Below, one piece after another: positions 26,054 through 36,232 of a stretch of 64,000 nucleotides of DNA. The DNA comes from Pelagibius sp. CAU 1746 (GTDB taxonomy: Bacteria > Pseudomonadota > Alphaproteobacteria > Kiloniellales > Kiloniellaceae), in assembly GCF_039839785.1 (NCBI RefSeq), contig NZ_JBDOQT010000002.1, positions 186,001-250,000 of the forward strand, given 5' to 3'. Under the pieces are notes generated by a model that was not told the origin of the DNA, ran no database searches, and saw only the letters and a list, made by a program, of their open reading frames with translations. Position 1 is the stretch's first letter, and the number at the start of each line of letters is the position of its first letter. The position numbers and the translations under genes were made by a program.

Positions 26054-27475
26054 CTAGCCCGCCCCCAGGATTTCCCGCAGCCGGTCCAGGGGCTGCGGGC
26101 GGCGCGAGAGGTCGAAGGCCACGGTGAAGTGCCCCTGGCGGCGCAGGAATAAATTCGCCGGCGGCACGCCCCAGCGCCGCGCCAGGGCCAGGCCTCCGGC
26201 AAAGGGCGTCAGGTCGTCGGCTTCGCCCAGCGCCATGACGATCTTCTCCGGCGCCATGGCCGGGGCACCGCGCGGTTCCATCAGCGGCAGGTAGCGGTCG
26301 ATGTCGGCGACGCTCCAGCCCTTGGCCTGCAGGCGGGCCGGCAGGCCGATGGCCGCGGCCAGGCTGCCCTGGAAAGCGACGTCGTGCAGGCTCTCGCTGC
26401 AGGCCACCAGGATCAGGGCGTCGGGGCGCAGCTCGACCGGCCAGTCCCTGGCCGCCACGGCGGCGAGCTGGCTGGTGAGCGCCCCCAGGCTGACCCCGCC
26501 CAGCGCCACCGGCCCGCTGTCCTGCCCCTTGTTTTGTTTGCGGGCCCAGTCGACGTAGACCGGCAGTTCGGCGCCCCAGGCGGCGAAGAGTTGCAGGAAG
26601 CCCAGCGGGCCGTGCGCCATGGCCGGCTCGCCGCCGAAGGTGCCGGGCCGGCGCCGGCGGCCGTGCCAGGGGCCCTCGGGGCGGATTACCCGGACGCCCT
26701 TCAGCGCCAGGGTCGGCACGATGTCGACGCTGTCCATGGCCTCGCTCCAATGCTCGCTCTCCACGCAGATGCCGTGAAGGGAGATGAGCGTCGGCGGGTT
26801 CTCGGCCCCCTCAGGCTCGAAGACCTGGGCCCAGGCGCAGTCTCCGGGCAGGCCCGGGGCGGGAAAGCGGATCCAGCACTGCCGCCCGAAGGGGCCGGGC
26901 ACCCAGTGCGACTGCTCGACCGGCGGCAGACCGTCAATCTTGATGCAAGTGCCGCCGTCGCCCTGGAGCGCCTCGGGGGCCGGCATGTCCTCCGGATGCG
27001 GCAGTTCCCACCGCAGCCGGGGCACGCGCTTGCGCAGGCAGAGGAAATAGCGCCGCGCCGCCATGAGGTCGTGTGCGGCCTTGCGGCGCGCGCGCTCGGC
27101 CGCCACCAGGGCGGCGGCGGAGGGCGCCTCGGGCGCGAAGAAGAGATCGCGCCAACGGGCGTCGGCTCCCGCGTGGACCTGCTTCAGTTCCCGGGTCTTC
27201 GCCAGGGCGCGCCGGAGACGCCAGCCGCAAAAGCCGCCGGGGAAGGCCTGCAACTCCAGGGCGGCGGCGAAGGCCGCTTCGTCTGTGCCGTTTTCCAGGG
27301 CCGCCGCCCAGGCGCGCGACAGCGGGAAGTACCAATTGGGCACCAGCTTCACGGCCAGGCGGTCGTACCAGGGCCGCATCATCAGGCCGCCCAGCGCGTC
27401 CAACTTCATCGGGGAAGACAGCGGGCCCGGCAGGCGGGCGATTTCCGGTGCGACAGGGGAATCGTTCGACGTCAT
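26054..27475 (-). CDS. Alpha/beta-hydrolase-fold protein
   Basis: The 473-residue protein (start ATG 27475) has an unassigned helical first half and an alpha/beta hydrolase second half. Visible elements are a strand-loop LISLHGIC (oxyanion region) near 245, the nucleophile elbow GGVSLGAL with the G-x-S-x-G pattern near 330, an acid candidate in the [12 protein letters not shown] segment, and a closing His in RQGHFTVAF. The first half contains Arg/Trp-rich helices and no signal peptide. Substrate unknown. Its stop is 55 bp upstream of the mnmA start, so the two may be co-transcribed. Confidence 0.82.
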   Translation of the reverse strand: MTSNDSPVAPEIARLPGPLSSPMKLDALGGLMMRPWYDRLAVKLVPNWYFPLSRAWAAALENGTDEAAFAAALELQAFPGGFCGWRLRRALAKTRELKQVHAGADARWRDLFFAPEAPSAAALVAAERARRKAAHDLMAARRYFLCLRKRVPRLRWELPHPEDMPAPEALQGDGGTCIKIDGLPPVEQSHWVPGPFGRQCWIRFPAPGLPGDCAWAQVFEPEGAENPPTLISLHGICVESEHWSEAMDSVDIVPTLALKGVRVIRPEGPWHGRRRRPGTFGGEPAMAHGPLGFLQLFAAWGAELPVYVDWARKQNKGQDSGPVALGGVSLGALTSQLAAVAARDWPVELRPDALILVACSESLHDVAFQGSLAAAIGLPARLQAKGWSVADIDRYLPLMEPRGAPAMAPEKIVMALGEADDLTPFAGGLALARRWGVPPANLFLRRQGHFTVAFDLSRRPQPLDRLREILGAG

Positions 27476-27655
27476 GGCGCGCGAGCATAGCCCCTGCCCG
27501 CGCCGCGTGCAGGTCTTTTGCATGCGGCCCCTAGTTGCCCTTTCTTGCCCCAGGATCACAGGGTCGACTCACGGGGAGTTGAGCCCCGGGAGATGGCGGG
27601 GCCTCTAGACTGATGCCCGACCTTTCCACGCAACACGGCCCGACGGAGACAGCCG

Positions 27656-28147
27656 ATGATCCCCCGCCTGACGCTCTTGCCCCTGCTGAGCTTCTTCCTG
27701 CTGCTCACCGTCCCGGCCGCACCCGCGCAGGCGGACCTCATGGCGCAGCCCGGCTGGAAGGTCATGAAGACGCAGCACGGCTACACCGATCTGGTGGCGC
27801 GCCTGGAGAAAGCCATCGCCGACAACAAGATGGGCCTGGTGGCGCGGGCCAGCGCCACGCTGGGCGCCAAGAAGGTGCTGAAGAAGGATATCCCCGGCAA
27901 CACGGTGATCGGCGTCTACCGACCGGATTTCGCCGTGCGCATGCTGGAGGCCAGCGTCGCCGCCGGCATCGAGGCGCCGATCCGCTTCTACGTGACCGAG
28001 AACGCCGACGGCACCGCCGATCTCAGCTACAAGACGCCGAGCCACGTCTTCGCGCCCTACGCGGACGGCGGCCAAGCGCTGAAGGACCTGGCGGCGGAGC
28101 TGGACGTCATCTTCGCCAAGATCGCGGCGGAGGCCGTGGGGAGCTAG
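27656..28147 (+). CDS. Secreted DUF302 protein
   Basis: The 163-residue protein has a clear signal peptide (LTLLPLLSFFLLLTVPAAPAQA, cleavage after ~25) and then a DUF302 domain: GYTDLVARLEKAIADNKMGL at its start, VIGVYRPDFAVRMLEAS and IRFYVTENADGTADLSYKTP further on. DUF302 proteins are small periplasmic or cytosolic proteins of unknown role, some linked to stress or metal handling. The gene converges on the radical SAM gene at 28158 with only 10 bp between stops. Confidence 0.88.
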   Translation: MIPRLTLLPLLSFFLLLTVPAAPAQADLMAQPGWKVMKTQHGYTDLVARLEKAIADNKMGLVARASATLGAKKVLKKDIPGNTVIGVYRPDFAVRMLEASVAAGIEAPIRFYVTENADGTADLSYKTPSHVFAPYADGGQALKDLAAELDVIFAKIAAEAVGS

Positions 28148-28157
28148 TCGATACCGT

Positions 28158-29156
28158 TCAGTCTTCCGACTCGGCGGCCTGGCGCCGCCGAAGCTGCTGC
28201 AACGGCCGCTGTCCGGAGCTGAAGAAGCGGTTGTCGGCCTTCATGCCGAGATAGATCTCGCAGGTGGTGCAGGGAATGTCGTCACGCGCCGGCTTCTCGC
28301 CCAGGAGCATTTCGCGGGCATAGAGCATCTTTTCGCTGTTGACCGCCTTCTCCAGCCCGTCGGTGAAGGCGTTCGCGCCGAAGTCACCCCAGAAATTGCG
28401 GCAGCAGCCGAGCACCTTGCCGTCCCAATTGATCTGCGGCAGATGCCACAGCTGCTGGCAGATTCCCTGCATGTAGTTGTAGCCGTGCTTTTCCTTGAAC
28501 TCCGCACGGGAGGCCACGCCGACGCCTGAAAGCCTCGCCACCGCCTCCTTGTCCTTCACGCTCGAAAAGCCGTCGTCCCAGCTCAGCTTGGCGCGGAAGG
28601 TCATGCCCAGGCTCTCGGCCAGCCGCTGCGCCGCTTCGATCTCGTGCTCGTTGTGGCCGAAGATGATGAACTGCCATTCGAGACGCGGCAGTTCCGAGCC
28701 GTATTGCCGCTTGAAGCCGTTGATCTTCTCGATATTGCCCAGGACCGTCTCCAGCGACCCGCGAACGCGATACTTGGCGTAGGTTTCCTGGGTGGCGCCG
28801 TCGATCGAGCAGACCATGCTGTGAAAGCCGTACTTGACCACCCCTTCCAGGACCTCGTCGCGCACGTTGTTAAGATTGACGCCGTTGTTGCCCGTCAAGG
28901 TGACACCATGTTCATGGGCGCAGGCCATGATCTCGAGGATCTCGGGATTGAGGAATATCTCGCCGTAGTTCGACAGCTCGATCAGCTTGAGCGAGGGATT
29001 TTCCTCGAGCAGCTTGCGGAAATTTTCCGCCTTCAGAAAACCCTTGCCCACCACCGGGTCGATCGCCTTGGTGGTCGTCGGGCAGGACGGGCAGCGCAGC
29101 TGGCAGAAAGACGAGCCTTCCAGACGAATGTTGCTTGGTATGATCCATTGAGCCAT
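28158..29156 (-). CDS. Radical SAM/SPASM domain protein
   Basis: The 332-residue protein from ATG 29156 has the radical SAM cluster motif C18-x3-C22-x2-C25 (CQLRCPSC). The barrel includes LIELSNYGEIFLNPE and MVCSIDGATQETYAKYR, and a SPASM-like C-terminal region carries auxiliary-cluster cysteines (GICQQL, GCCRNF, IPCTTCEIY). Relatives modify peptides or small molecules, and some act on glycan or nucleoside precursors. No precursor peptide gene was noticed on either side. Separate transcription is likely, as neighbours face other ways. Confidence 0.9.
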   Translation of the reverse strand: MAQWIIPSNIRLEGSSFCQLRCPSCPTTTKAIDPVVGKGFLKAENFRKLLEENPSLKLIELSNYGEIFLNPEILEIMACAHEHGVTLTGNNGVNLNNVRDEVLEGVVKYGFHSMVCSIDGATQETYAKYRVRGSLETVLGNIEKINGFKRQYGSELPRLEWQFIIFGHNEHEIEAAQRLAESLGMTFRAKLSWDDGFSSVKDKEAVARLSGVGVASRAEFKEKHGYNYMQGICQQLWHLPQINWDGKVLGCCRNFWGDFGANAFTDGLEKAVNSEKMLYAREMLLGEKPARDDIPCTTCEIYLGMKADNRFFSSGQRPLQQLRRRQAAESED

Positions 29157-29334
29157 GGCATTTTCCCCTGCTTGCCCCGCATCGGCGGCGGCGTTCCAGT
29201 TTAGCAAAAATGCCGTCCCGGCAGCGGGAAATCGCAGCATGGCTAAGGCGGCGCCGGTCGGAGACCCTTGTGCCTGGAGATTCTCTGGAGGTCCATGATT
29301 AATCCCCGCGCCTTCGAAGGGGCCGCAGCGCTGT

Positions 29335-29766
29335 ATGGCTGAGCTCGGCGCCTACGGCGGCCTGTTCCTGATCGCCTTTCTGGCCGCGACCATCTTCCCC
29401 GCGCAGTCGGAAGTGGGCCTCGCCGGGCTCCTGCTCTCTGGCGACTATTCGACCGTGCTGTTGATTGCGGTGGCGAGCCTGGGGAACACGCTGGGCGCCG
29501 TGGTCAACTGGGCGCTGGGGCGCGGCGTCGACCGCTTCAGCGACCGCCGCTGGTTCCCGGTGAAGCCGGCGCAGCTGGAGCGCGCCGCGCGCTGGTATCA
29601 TCGCTATGGAAGATGGAGCCTGCTGCTGAGCTGGGCGCCCTTCATCGGCGACCCGCTGACCCTGGCCGCCGGCGTGCTGCGGGAGCCCTTCGGCCCCTTC
29701 CTGCTGCTGGTCGCGCTCGCCAAGACCGGCCGCTATCTCGTGGTCGCGGCCTTGGCATTGAGCTGA
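29335..29766 (+). CDS. YqaA/DedA-family membrane protein
   Basis: The 143-residue membrane protein has about four helices (GGLFLIAFLAATIFPAQSE; TVLLIAVASLGNTLGAVVNW; SLLLSWAPFIGDPLTLAAG; FLLLVALAKTGRYLVVAA). The re-entrant FPAQSEVGLAGLL and WAPFIGDPLTLAAGVL segments mark the YqaA branch of the DedA/VTT superfamily, implicated in lipid flipping or envelope homeostasis. It stands alone and converges with the ferredoxin gene. Confidence 0.88.
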   Translation: MAELGAYGGLFLIAFLAATIFPAQSEVGLAGLLLSGDYSTVLLIAVASLGNTLGAVVNWALGRGVDRFSDRRWFPVKPAQLERAARWYHRYGRWSLLLSWAPFIGDPLTLAAGVLREPFGPFLLLVALAKTGRYLVVAALALS

Positions 29767-29792
29767 ACCGAACTGACGTCTAGACCGGGCTC

Positions 29793-30122
29793 TCAGCCCA
29801 GCATGGAGTTCACTTCCTTGGGCAGCTCGACGACCAGGCCGTCCAGTTCCTCGGTCATGACGATCTGGCAGCCGAGGCGCGAGGTCGGCTTAAGGCCGAA
29901 GGCGAGGTCGAGCATGTCCTCTTCGTCCTCGGAAGGCTCGCCCAGCTTGTCGTACCAGCCCTCGTCGACGATGACGTGGCAGGTGGCGCAGGCCAGCGAG
30001 CCTTCGCAGGCCCCTTCGATATCCACGTCGAAACGGTGGGCGATCTCCATCACCGAGAGACCGACGGGGGCATCCACCTCCTTGCGGTTCCCGTCCTTCT
30101 CGATGAACGTCAACTTCGGCAT
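29793..30122 (-). CDS. fdx: 2Fe-2S ferredoxin, Isc/adrenodoxin type
   Basis: The 109-residue [2Fe-2S] ferredoxin has ligands in [14 protein letters not shown] (C-x5-C-x2-C) and a fourth Cys in [15 protein letters not shown]. The [18 protein letters not shown] segment is typical of the Fdx/adrenodoxin branch that delivers electrons for Fe-S cluster assembly. It is the last gene of the leftward cysE-iscR-nifS-iscS-fdx operon, 43 bp after iscS, which supports the Isc-type role. Confidence 0.93.
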   Translation of the reverse strand: MPKLTFIEKDGNRKEVDAPVGLSVMEIAHRFDVDIEGACEGSLACATCHVIVDEGWYDKLGEPSEDEEDMLDLAFGLKPTSRLGCQIVMTEELDGLVVELPKEVNSMLG

Positions 30123-30165
30123 TAAGTCCTGCTCCTAACTCGTCGTCTCGTCTGCCCGGCCACAG

Positions 30166-31380
30166 CTACTCGGCAGCCGCGCTGCCCTCGTCGCGCAGCC
30201 GCTTGACCGCCGCCGCCAGGTCCTCCACCGCCCGGTCGATCTCCGCCTCCGTATTGAAGCGGCCGATGCCGATGCGGATCGACCCGCGCGCCCGCTCATC
30301 AGGCATCCCCAGGGCCTGCAGCACGTAGGACGGCTCCACCGCCGTCGAGGTGCAGGCCGAGCCGGAGGAAACCGCCAGGCCCGTCAGCGCCTTGATCAGG
30401 GCCTCGGCGTCCACCCCCTCGAAGGCGAGGTTGAGATTGCCGGGGATCCGCTGCGTGGCGTGGCCATTCAGAGCCACCCCGGGAAGGCGGCCTGTAATGC
30501 CCTCCAGGAGGCGGGTCTTCAAGGCCGAAATGCGCGCCTCTTCCTCGGCCATCTCCCGAGCGGCGACCTCGGCGGCCTGGCCGAGGCCGACGCAGAGCGG
30601 CGTCGGTAGGGTACCGGAGCGCAGGCCCCGCTCCTGCCCGCCGCCGTCGAACAACGGCTCCAGGCGTACCCGCGGCCGGCGCCGCACGTAAAGCGCGCCG
30701 ATGCCCTTGGGGCCGTAGAACTTGTGGCCCGACACGCTCAGCAGGTCGATGCCCAGCGCCGCCACGTCGAGCGGGATCTTGCCCACCGCCTGGGCGGCGT
30801 CGCAGTGAAAGTAGGCGCCCTTGGCGTGGCAGATCCCGGCAATCTCGGCCAGCGGCTGGATGACGCCGATCTCGTTGTTCACCGCCATAATGGAGACGAC
30901 GGAGGTCTCCTCGCTCACCGTCGCGGCCAGCCGGTCCAGGTCGACCAGACCGTCCGGGCGCACCGGCAGGAAGTCGACCCTGTGGCCCTCCCGTTCCAGG
31001 TGGCGCACGCTCTCGATCACGCACTTGTGCTCGGTCGGCAGGGTGACCACGTGGGGACGCTTCTCGCGGTGGAAGCGCGCGGCACCCTTGATCGCCAGAT
31101 TGTTGGCCTCCGTCGCCCCGGAGGTGAAGATCACCTCCCGCGGCGTGGCGCCGATCAGGGTGGCGAGCTGGCCGCGCGCCTTTTCCACCGCCTCCTCCGC
31201 GTCCCAGCCGAAGGCATGGTGCGTCGAGTGGGGGTTGCCGAAGCGCTCGGTGAAGAAGGGCAGCATGGCCTCGACCACCCGCGGGTCGGTCGGCGTGGTC
31301 GCCTGGTTGTCCAGGTAGATACCCGGCGGCCGCCTGTTCGCCTTCTTGGGGTTCGGCTTGCTCGTCTGCTTCTCGGTCAT
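30166..31380 (-). CDS. Cysteine desulfurase (IscS/NifS-like)
   Basis: This PLP enzyme, 404 residues from ATG 31380 (GAGGGGGG ribosome binding site), takes sulfur from cysteine for Fe-S clusters and thio-modification. The start of the fold is [17 protein letters not shown] contacts are [14 protein letters not shown] and the Lys in [12 protein letters not shown]. The sulfur-accepting Cys lies in SSGSACTS. It follows another desulfurase gene by 11 bp. Two adjacent desulfurases in one operon may have different acceptors. No IscU, SufB or other scaffold is encoded nearby. Confidence 0.93.
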   Translation of the reverse strand: MTEKQTSKPNPKKANRRPPGIYLDNQATTPTDPRVVEAMLPFFTERFGNPHSTHHAFGWDAEEAVEKARGQLATLIGATPREVIFTSGATEANNLAIKGAARFHREKRPHVVTLPTEHKCVIESVRHLEREGHRVDFLPVRPDGLVDLDRLAATVSEETSVVSIMAVNNEIGVIQPLAEIAGICHAKGAYFHCDAAQAVGKIPLDVAALGIDLLSVSGHKFYGPKGIGALYVRRRPRVRLEPLFDGGGQERGLRSGTLPTPLCVGLGQAAEVAAREMAEEEARISALKTRLLEGITGRLPGVALNGHATQRIPGNLNLAFEGVDAEALIKALTGLAVSSGSACTSTAVEPSYVLQALGMPDERARGSIRIGIGRFNTEAEIDRAVEDLAAAVKRLRDEGSAAAE

Positions 31381-31391
31381 CCCCGCCCCCC

Positions 31392-32507
31392 TCACGCCGC
31401 CCGGCTGCGCCGGTAGAGCTCGCCCCAGGCGGACAGCAACCGCTCGACGTCCTGGGGAACGCTGGCCCAGCCCAGCGACACGCGGATCGCCGAGCCGGCC
31501 TCCTGCGGCGAGGCTCCCATGGCGGTCAGCACGTGGGAAGGCTGGACCTTGCCGGAGGAGCAGGCGGCGCCGGAACTGACCGCCACGCCGGCCAGGTCGA
31601 GGGCCATGATCTGGGTCTCGGCGGCCAGGCCGGCAAGAGCCACGCAGGAGGTGTTGGGCAGACGCGGCGCGCCACCGCCGAACACCTTAAGTTCGGACGC
31701 TAACATTTTGATTTCACGTTCAAAGTAGTCGCGCAGCTCACCCAATCTCTGAAGTCCGGGCAGATCTTCAAGTGCACTCTCAGCCGCCGCCCCGAAACCG
31801 GCGATTCCCGCCAGATTCTCGGTGCCGGCGCGGCGCCGGCGCTCCTGCCCGCCGCCGCGCTGCAAGGCGCGCAGCGGCTGCTCCGGGGAGACCAGCAAAG
31901 CGCCCACGCCCGGCGGCCCGCCCAGCTTGTGGGCCGAGAGGGTCAGGAGGTCGACGCCCAGCGCCGTCATGTCGAGGGGAATCTTGCCGGCGGCCTGCAC
32001 GGCATCGCAGTGGACCCAGGCGCCGGCGGCGCGCGCCAGCGTCACCACCTGTTCGATCGGCTGGATCACCCCGGTCTCGTTGTTGGCCAGCATGACCGAG
32101 ACCAGCGTGCCTTCCGGCGCATCCTCCAGTGCCGCGTCCAGGGCCTGCAGGTCGACGACGCCGTCGGCGGTCAGTCCCACGACCTGGGGTTCAAGCCCCG
32201 GCGCCTCCGGCACCGCCTGCAGTACCGAGTCATGCTCGCCGGCGGAGACGACGATGCGCTGGGCCGGCAGGCCGCGCAGGGCCAGGTTGTTGGCCTCCGT
32301 ACCCCCGGAGGTGAAGATCACCCAGTTGGGATCGGCGCCCGCCAGCGCGGCGACCTTCGCCCGCCCCTCCTCCACCAGGCGCCGGGCGCGGCGGCCCGGC
32401 CCGTGCACCGAGGAGGCGTTGCCGGGCTCGGCCAGCGCCGCCGTCATGGCGTCGAGCGCTTGCGGCCGGATCGGCGCCGTGGCGTTGTAGTCGAGGTAGG
32501 CGGTCAT
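31392..32507 (-). CDS. Cysteine desulfurase (NifS-like), second copy
   Basis: This 371-residue class-V aminotransferase begins [16 protein letters not shown]. Its PLP-binding elements are [14 protein letters not shown] and the Lys of [15 protein letters not shown]. The active Cys sits in [17 protein letters not shown]. Sequence differs substantially from the neighbouring desulfurase, so this is an ancient pair, not a recent duplication. It lies 32 bp after iscR in the same leftward operon. Which acceptor it serves cannot be inferred. Confidence 0.93.
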   Translation of the reverse strand: MTAYLDYNATAPIRPQALDAMTAALAEPGNASSVHGPGRRARRLVEEGRAKVAALAGADPNWVIFTSGGTEANNLALRGLPAQRIVVSAGEHDSVLQAVPEAPGLEPQVVGLTADGVVDLQALDAALEDAPEGTLVSVMLANNETGVIQPIEQVVTLARAAGAWVHCDAVQAAGKIPLDMTALGVDLLTLSAHKLGGPPGVGALLVSPEQPLRALQRGGGQERRRRAGTENLAGIAGFGAAAESALEDLPGLQRLGELRDYFEREIKMLASELKVFGGGAPRLPNTSCVALAGLAAETQIMALDLAGVAVSSGAACSSGKVQPSHVLTAMGASPQEAGSAIRVSLGWASVPQDVERLLSAWGELYRRSRAA

Positions 32508-32539
32508 GCTGGTTCGCGTGGCGGCTTACGGCCGGCCGC

Positions 32540-33070
32540 CTAGCCGGCGGCGCGGCAAGGGTTGTTGCCGTCGGTGGGGCCTTCGGCGGCCGAAAGGTCA
32601 TCACCCGGCGCCTGCACCGCGCCGCGCGGCGCGCAGGGGCCGACACCGCTGGTCCCCAGGATGCGCCGCGAGATCACGTCGTCCACGGTGACCGAGCTGA
32701 GATAGAGGTAGATCTGGTTGCCGAGTTCTTCCCAGAGGTCGTGAGTCTGGCAGCGGCTCCGGTTGCCCCGGCAGCCCAGCGGCTGGCCGGGCATACAGCG
32801 CGTGGCGCGGATCGGCTCGTCCACGGCCAGGATGATATCGGAGATCCGGGTATCGCCCGGCGCATGAGCCAACAGGTAGCCGCCTCCGGGGCCGCGCACC
32901 GATCGCACCAGTCCGCCGCGACGCAGCTTGGCGAAGAGCTGCTCCAGGTAGGAAAGAGAGATCTCCTGCCGCTCGGCGATATCGGCCAGGGCCACGGGGC
33001 GGCCCTCGGCATGACTGGCGAGGTCGCAGAGCGCCATCACGGCGTAACGGCCCTTGGTGCTCAACTTCAC
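32540..33070 (-). CDS. iscR: Rrf2-family Fe-S regulator (IscR-like)
   Basis: The 176-residue protein has an Rrf2 winged helix (MKLSTKGRYAVMALCDLA; ISLSYLEQLFAKLRRGGLV; VRGPGGGYLL) and the three-Cys cluster site of IscR in RCMPGQPLGCRGNRSRCQTH. IscR senses Fe-S status by carrying a [2Fe-2S] cluster and represses assembly genes when clusters are plentiful. The C-terminal ~40 residues are longer than usual and probably disordered. It sits between cysE and the two desulfurases, matching control of its own operon. Confidence 0.92.
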   Translation of the reverse strand: MKLSTKGRYAVMALCDLASHAEGRPVALADIAERQEISLSYLEQLFAKLRRGGLVRSVRGPGGGYLLAHAPGDTRISDIILAVDEPIRATRCMPGQPLGCRGNRSRCQTHDLWEELGNQIYLYLSSVTVDDVISRRILGTSGVGPCAPRGAVQAPGDDLSAAEGPTDGNNPCRAAG

Positions 33071-33101
33071 CCTGCTTCTCCCTTCACTGGGCTCCGCGGC
33101 C

Positions 33102-33881
33102 TCAGCATTTGCCTTGCGGCTGTTTCACTTCGCCGAGATCGCGCTCGTCGCCCTCGACGGGCAAGCCGTTGCCCGAAGACGCCTCGCCGGAGCGGCCCTC
33201 GAGTTCGTTGACGCGGGCGCGCAGGCTCTGGACCTCGTCCAACAGGCCATCCAGCGCCCGGGCGACGGGGTCGGGAATGTTACCGGTCGGCGTACCGTAA
33301 GCGACGAAGGGGGCGGTTTCGGTGTCCGGGGTCCGGCTGGTCTGAACCGCGCGTCCCGGAATTCCGACGACGGTCGCGCCCTCCGGCACCTCCTTGGTGA
33401 CCACCGCGTTGGCGCCGATGCGCGCGCAGCGGCCGACGGTGAAGGGCCCCAGAATCTGGGCGCCGGAGCCGACGATCACGTTGTCCCGCAAGGTCGGATG
33501 GCGTTTCACGTTGCGCTGGCTGTCGCTGTCGACGCTGGGCGAGGTTCCGCCCAGGGTGACGCCTTGGTAGAGAGTGACGTCGTCGCCGATCTCGGCGGTC
33601 TCGCCGATCACCACGCCCATGCCGTGATCGATGAAGAAGCGCTCGCCGATGGTCGCGCCGGGATGGATTTCAATGCCGGTCAGCACGCGCCCCATGGCGG
33701 AAATCCAGCGCCCCAGCAGGAACCAGCGCCGCCGCCAGCAGGCATTGGCCAGGCGATAAAGCATGATGGCCTGGAAACCGGGGTAACAAAGCACCACCTC
33801 TAGGCGGGAGCGCGCCGCGGGGTCGCGCTGCATGGTGGCATCGATTTCGGCCCGTAGAGACTTGAACATCGCTTCGCTCAT
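33102..33881 (-). CDS. cysE: Serine O-acetyltransferase
   Basis: CysE makes O-acetylserine for cysteine synthesis. The 259-residue product starts at ATG 33881. An N-terminal SATase helical region ([20 protein letters not shown]) precedes left-handed beta-helix hexapeptide repeats ([40 protein letters not shown]), including the catalytic DHG. The C-terminal ~60 residues are extra and acidic ([19 protein letters not shown]), possibly a coiled coil. It is the first gene of the leftward operon with iscR and the desulfurases, linking cysteine supply to sulfur mobilisation. Confidence 0.94.
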   Translation of the reverse strand: MSEAMFKSLRAEIDATMQRDPAARSRLEVVLCYPGFQAIMLYRLANACWRRRWFLLGRWISAMGRVLTGIEIHPGATIGERFFIDHGMGVVIGETAEIGDDVTLYQGVTLGGTSPSVDSDSQRNVKRHPTLRDNVIVGSGAQILGPFTVGRCARIGANAVVTKEVPEGATVVGIPGRAVQTSRTPDTETAPFVAYGTPTGNIPDPVARALDGLLDEVQSLRARVNELEGRSGEASSGNGLPVEGDERDLGEVKQPQGKC

Positions 33882-34211
33882 CGTGCTATTATCGCCGCCT
33901 TTTGTCGCCCAGGGTGGCCTGAAACGCCGATGCTGCACCCCAAAATCACCTGGCGACAGTACCTGGAGATATAGTAAGCCTGAGTAGAATGGTCAAGTTT
34001 CCGGCCGGCCAAAAAAGGTCGGAATAATAACAAGATGCGATCATCGGACGAAACGTCCAAGCGAAACGCCTGAGAAATGCGCAAGGACACGCCGCCGCGC
34101 CGCCGGTTGCCTTGGATGTCCTTTCGGGGCCACTCACCTTCCGGGAGCCACCGGGGCGCCCGGACCGCCGCTTGATCGCACCGCCGAGAGAAGAATAGGA
34201 ATAAAGGGTCT
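33882..34211. other. Divergent gap, cysE / hydrolase
   Basis: This 330-bp gap contains no gene. It should hold the leftward promoter of the cysE operon (a GATAAT-like -10 lies close to the cysE start) and the rightward promoter of the hydrolase gene. I found no recognisable IscR box by eye. Confidence 0.45.
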
Positions 34212-34877
34212 ATGCCTGACGTGATCTTCAATGGCCCCGAGGGCCGTCTTGAAGGACGCTACCAGCACAGCAAGCGCCCCAACGCGCCCATCGCCCTCAT
34301 GCTGCACCCCCACCCGCAATACGGGGGCACCATGAACAACAAGGTCGTCTATACGCTGTTCCACGCCTTCGTGCGCCAGGGCTTTTCGGTCCTTCGCTTC
34401 AACTTCCGGGGCGTCGGGCGCTCGCAGGGCGTCTTCGACCGCGGCGAGGGCGAGCTGTCGGATGCCGCCTCGGCGCTGGACTGGCTGCAGACCTATAACG
34501 AGAACGCCGAGGGCTGCTGGATCGCCGGTTTCTCCTTCGGGGCTTGGATCGGCATGCAACTGCTCATGCGCCGGCCGGAGATCAGCGGTTTCATCTCGGT
34601 GGCCCCGCCGGCCAACATGCACGACTTCACCTTCCTGGCGCCCTGCCCCTCCTCGGGCCTGATCCTTCAGGGCGACAAGGACGAGGTCGTGCCCGAGCCT
34701 TCGGTGAAGAAGCTGGTCGACAAACTGTCGTCCCAGCGCGGCATCGCCATCGACTACAGGGTGGTGGCCGGGGCCGGGCATTTCTTCCAGGACGAGATGG
34801 AAGAGCTCAGCGGCCACGTCGACGACTACCTGGCCAAGGCCCTGGCGGCCGAGAACAGCAAGACCGCCACGGGCTGA
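34212..34877 (+). CDS. Alpha/beta hydrolase (dienelactone-hydrolase-like fold)
   Basis: The 221-residue hydrolase has HPHPQYGGTMNN (oxyanion region) near residue 31, FNFRGVGRSQGVFD, the nucleophile elbow GFSFGAWIG (Ser near 113), a candidate catalytic Asp in GDKDEVVPE, and a His in GAGHFFQDEMEEL. This subfamily is widespread in Alphaproteobacteria and of unknown substrate. Transcribed divergently from cysE and convergent with anmK. Confidence 0.9.
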   Translation: MPDVIFNGPEGRLEGRYQHSKRPNAPIALMLHPHPQYGGTMNNKVVYTLFHAFVRQGFSVLRFNFRGVGRSQGVFDRGEGELSDAASALDWLQTYNENAEGCWIAGFSFGAWIGMQLLMRRPEISGFISVAPPANMHDFTFLAPCPSSGLILQGDKDEVVPEPSVKKLVDKLSSQRGIAIDYRVVAGAGHFFQDEMEELSGHVDDYLAKALAAENSKTATG

Positions 34878-34889
34878 CGCCCGCCCTGG

Positions 34890-34907
34890 GGCCGGCGCCC
34901 GCCGGCC
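34890..34907. terminator. Possible bidirectional hairpin
   Basis: GGCCGGCG and CGCCGGCC form perfect 8-bp arms around CC between the convergent hydrolase and anmK genes. No U-tract follows, so termination is uncertain. Confidence 0.3.
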
Positions 34908-36043
34908 TAGGCGTGAGCGCCTTCCGGCGCGGGATGCAGCAGGCCGCCGCTGGCCGGCCGGCTGACCCCCGTGGTGGTCGGCAACGTCAGCGGCAGGCCC
35001 GCCAGGGAGCGCAGGGCCAGATAGGCGAAGGCTTGGGCCTCCAGGACATCGCCCTGCCATCCCACCGCCTCGACCGGCTCTACCGGGACGCCCAGGCGCT
35101 CCGCCAACATGGCCATGAGGGTCGGGTTGTGGCGCCCGCCCCCGGTGATCAGCCAGCGCCGCACCGGCGCCGGGAAGTGCCCGGCCGCCCGCGCAATGGT
35201 GGCCGCGGTGAAGGCGGTCAGCGTGGTCGCCCCGTCCTCCAACGACAATCCAGCCGCCGGAAGCGCCGAGAAATCGTCCCGATCCAAGGACTTGGGGGGA
35301 ACGCGCTCGAAATAGGAGTTGTCCAGAAGCCGCGCCAGCAGCCCCTCGTCCACCCGTCCGGCGGCCGCGAGGGCGCCGTTGCGGTCCAGCGGCTCGCCGC
35401 CGTGCTGTTCGACCCAGTCGTTGACCAGGGCATTGCCGGGGCCGGTATCGAAGGCGATGACCTCGTCTTCGCCCGCAAGGTCTCCGGGCCCAATCCAGGC
35501 GACGTTGGCGACGCCGCCGATATTGACCACCGCCAAGGGCCGTTCCAGTTCCGCGGCCAGGGCCGCCTGGTAGAGCGGCACCAGGGGGGCGCCCTCGCCG
35601 CCCAGGGCGACGTCGTTGCCGCGCAGGTCCGCCACCACGTCGATGCCCGTCTCCGCCGCCAGCAGGGCGCCGTCGCCGATCTGCCAGGTGCGGCCCTCCT
35701 GCGGCCGGTGCAGGATGGTGTGGCCGTGGAAGCCGATGACGCGAACCTCCTCCGGCGCCACCGCGGCCTCCGCCAGCAAGCGGCGCACCGCCTCGGCGTG
35801 GCGCAGCGTGAGTTGCCGCCCGACCTCCTCGACCGGCCCCCGGCCGCCCAGGACCGAGCGCAGGCGGCGGCGCATCTCCGGCTCGTAGGGCAGACTGAAG
35901 CTGGCCCCCATTGTCACCTGGCGCAGGCCGTCGCTGCGGATCAGGGCCGCGTCGATGCCGTCCAGGGAGGTACCGCTCATCAGGCCCAGGGCCCAGGGCC
36001 GCTCCCCATCCAACGATCTCACCATGGCTGTTCCGTCCTTCAC
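34907..36043 (-). CDS. anmK: Anhydro-N-acetylmuramic acid kinase
   Basis: AnmK phosphorylates and opens anhydro-MurNAc during recycling of peptidoglycan. The 378-residue protein shows the family start LGLMSGTSLDGIDAALI, VIGFHGHTILHRP, the active Asp region DFRGNDVALGG-like as DLRGNDVALGGEGAPLVP, VNIGGVANVAWIG and FDTGPGNALVNDW. Length is normal. The start may also be the ATG six codons later. It is divergent from tyrS, an arrangement common in Alphaproteobacteria. Confidence 0.95.
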   Translation of the reverse strand: MKDGTAMVRSLDGERPWALGLMSGTSLDGIDAALIRSDGLRQVTMGASFSLPYEPEMRRRLRSVLGGRGPVEEVGRQLTLRHAEAVRRLLAEAAVAPEEVRVIGFHGHTILHRPQEGRTWQIGDGALLAAETGIDVVADLRGNDVALGGEGAPLVPLYQAALAAELERPLAVVNIGGVANVAWIGPGDLAGEDEVIAFDTGPGNALVNDWVEQHGGEPLDRNGALAAAGRVDEGLLARLLDNSYFERVPPKSLDRDDFSALPAAGLSLEDGATTLTAFTAATIARAAGHFPAPVRRWLITGGGRHNPTLMAMLAERLGVPVEPVEAVGWQGDVLEAQAFAYLALRSLAGLPLTLPTTTGVSRPASGGLLHPAPEGAHA

Positions 36044-36232
36044 TTGCTTCCAGGGTCCGCCCGGGAGGTTCTAGCGGGCAGAGATTACGATTCGGTCAAA
36101 CTAGGTTAACGCCCGCCATGCGCCCAGGGCACGGAAATTTGGACCGTCAAATTGTGATCCCGGCGGGATTGTGTTAAATGCCTGCGCCCGCCGGCGGCGG
36201 GCGCCTCTTGCCAGCAGGAAAAGACCAGAACG

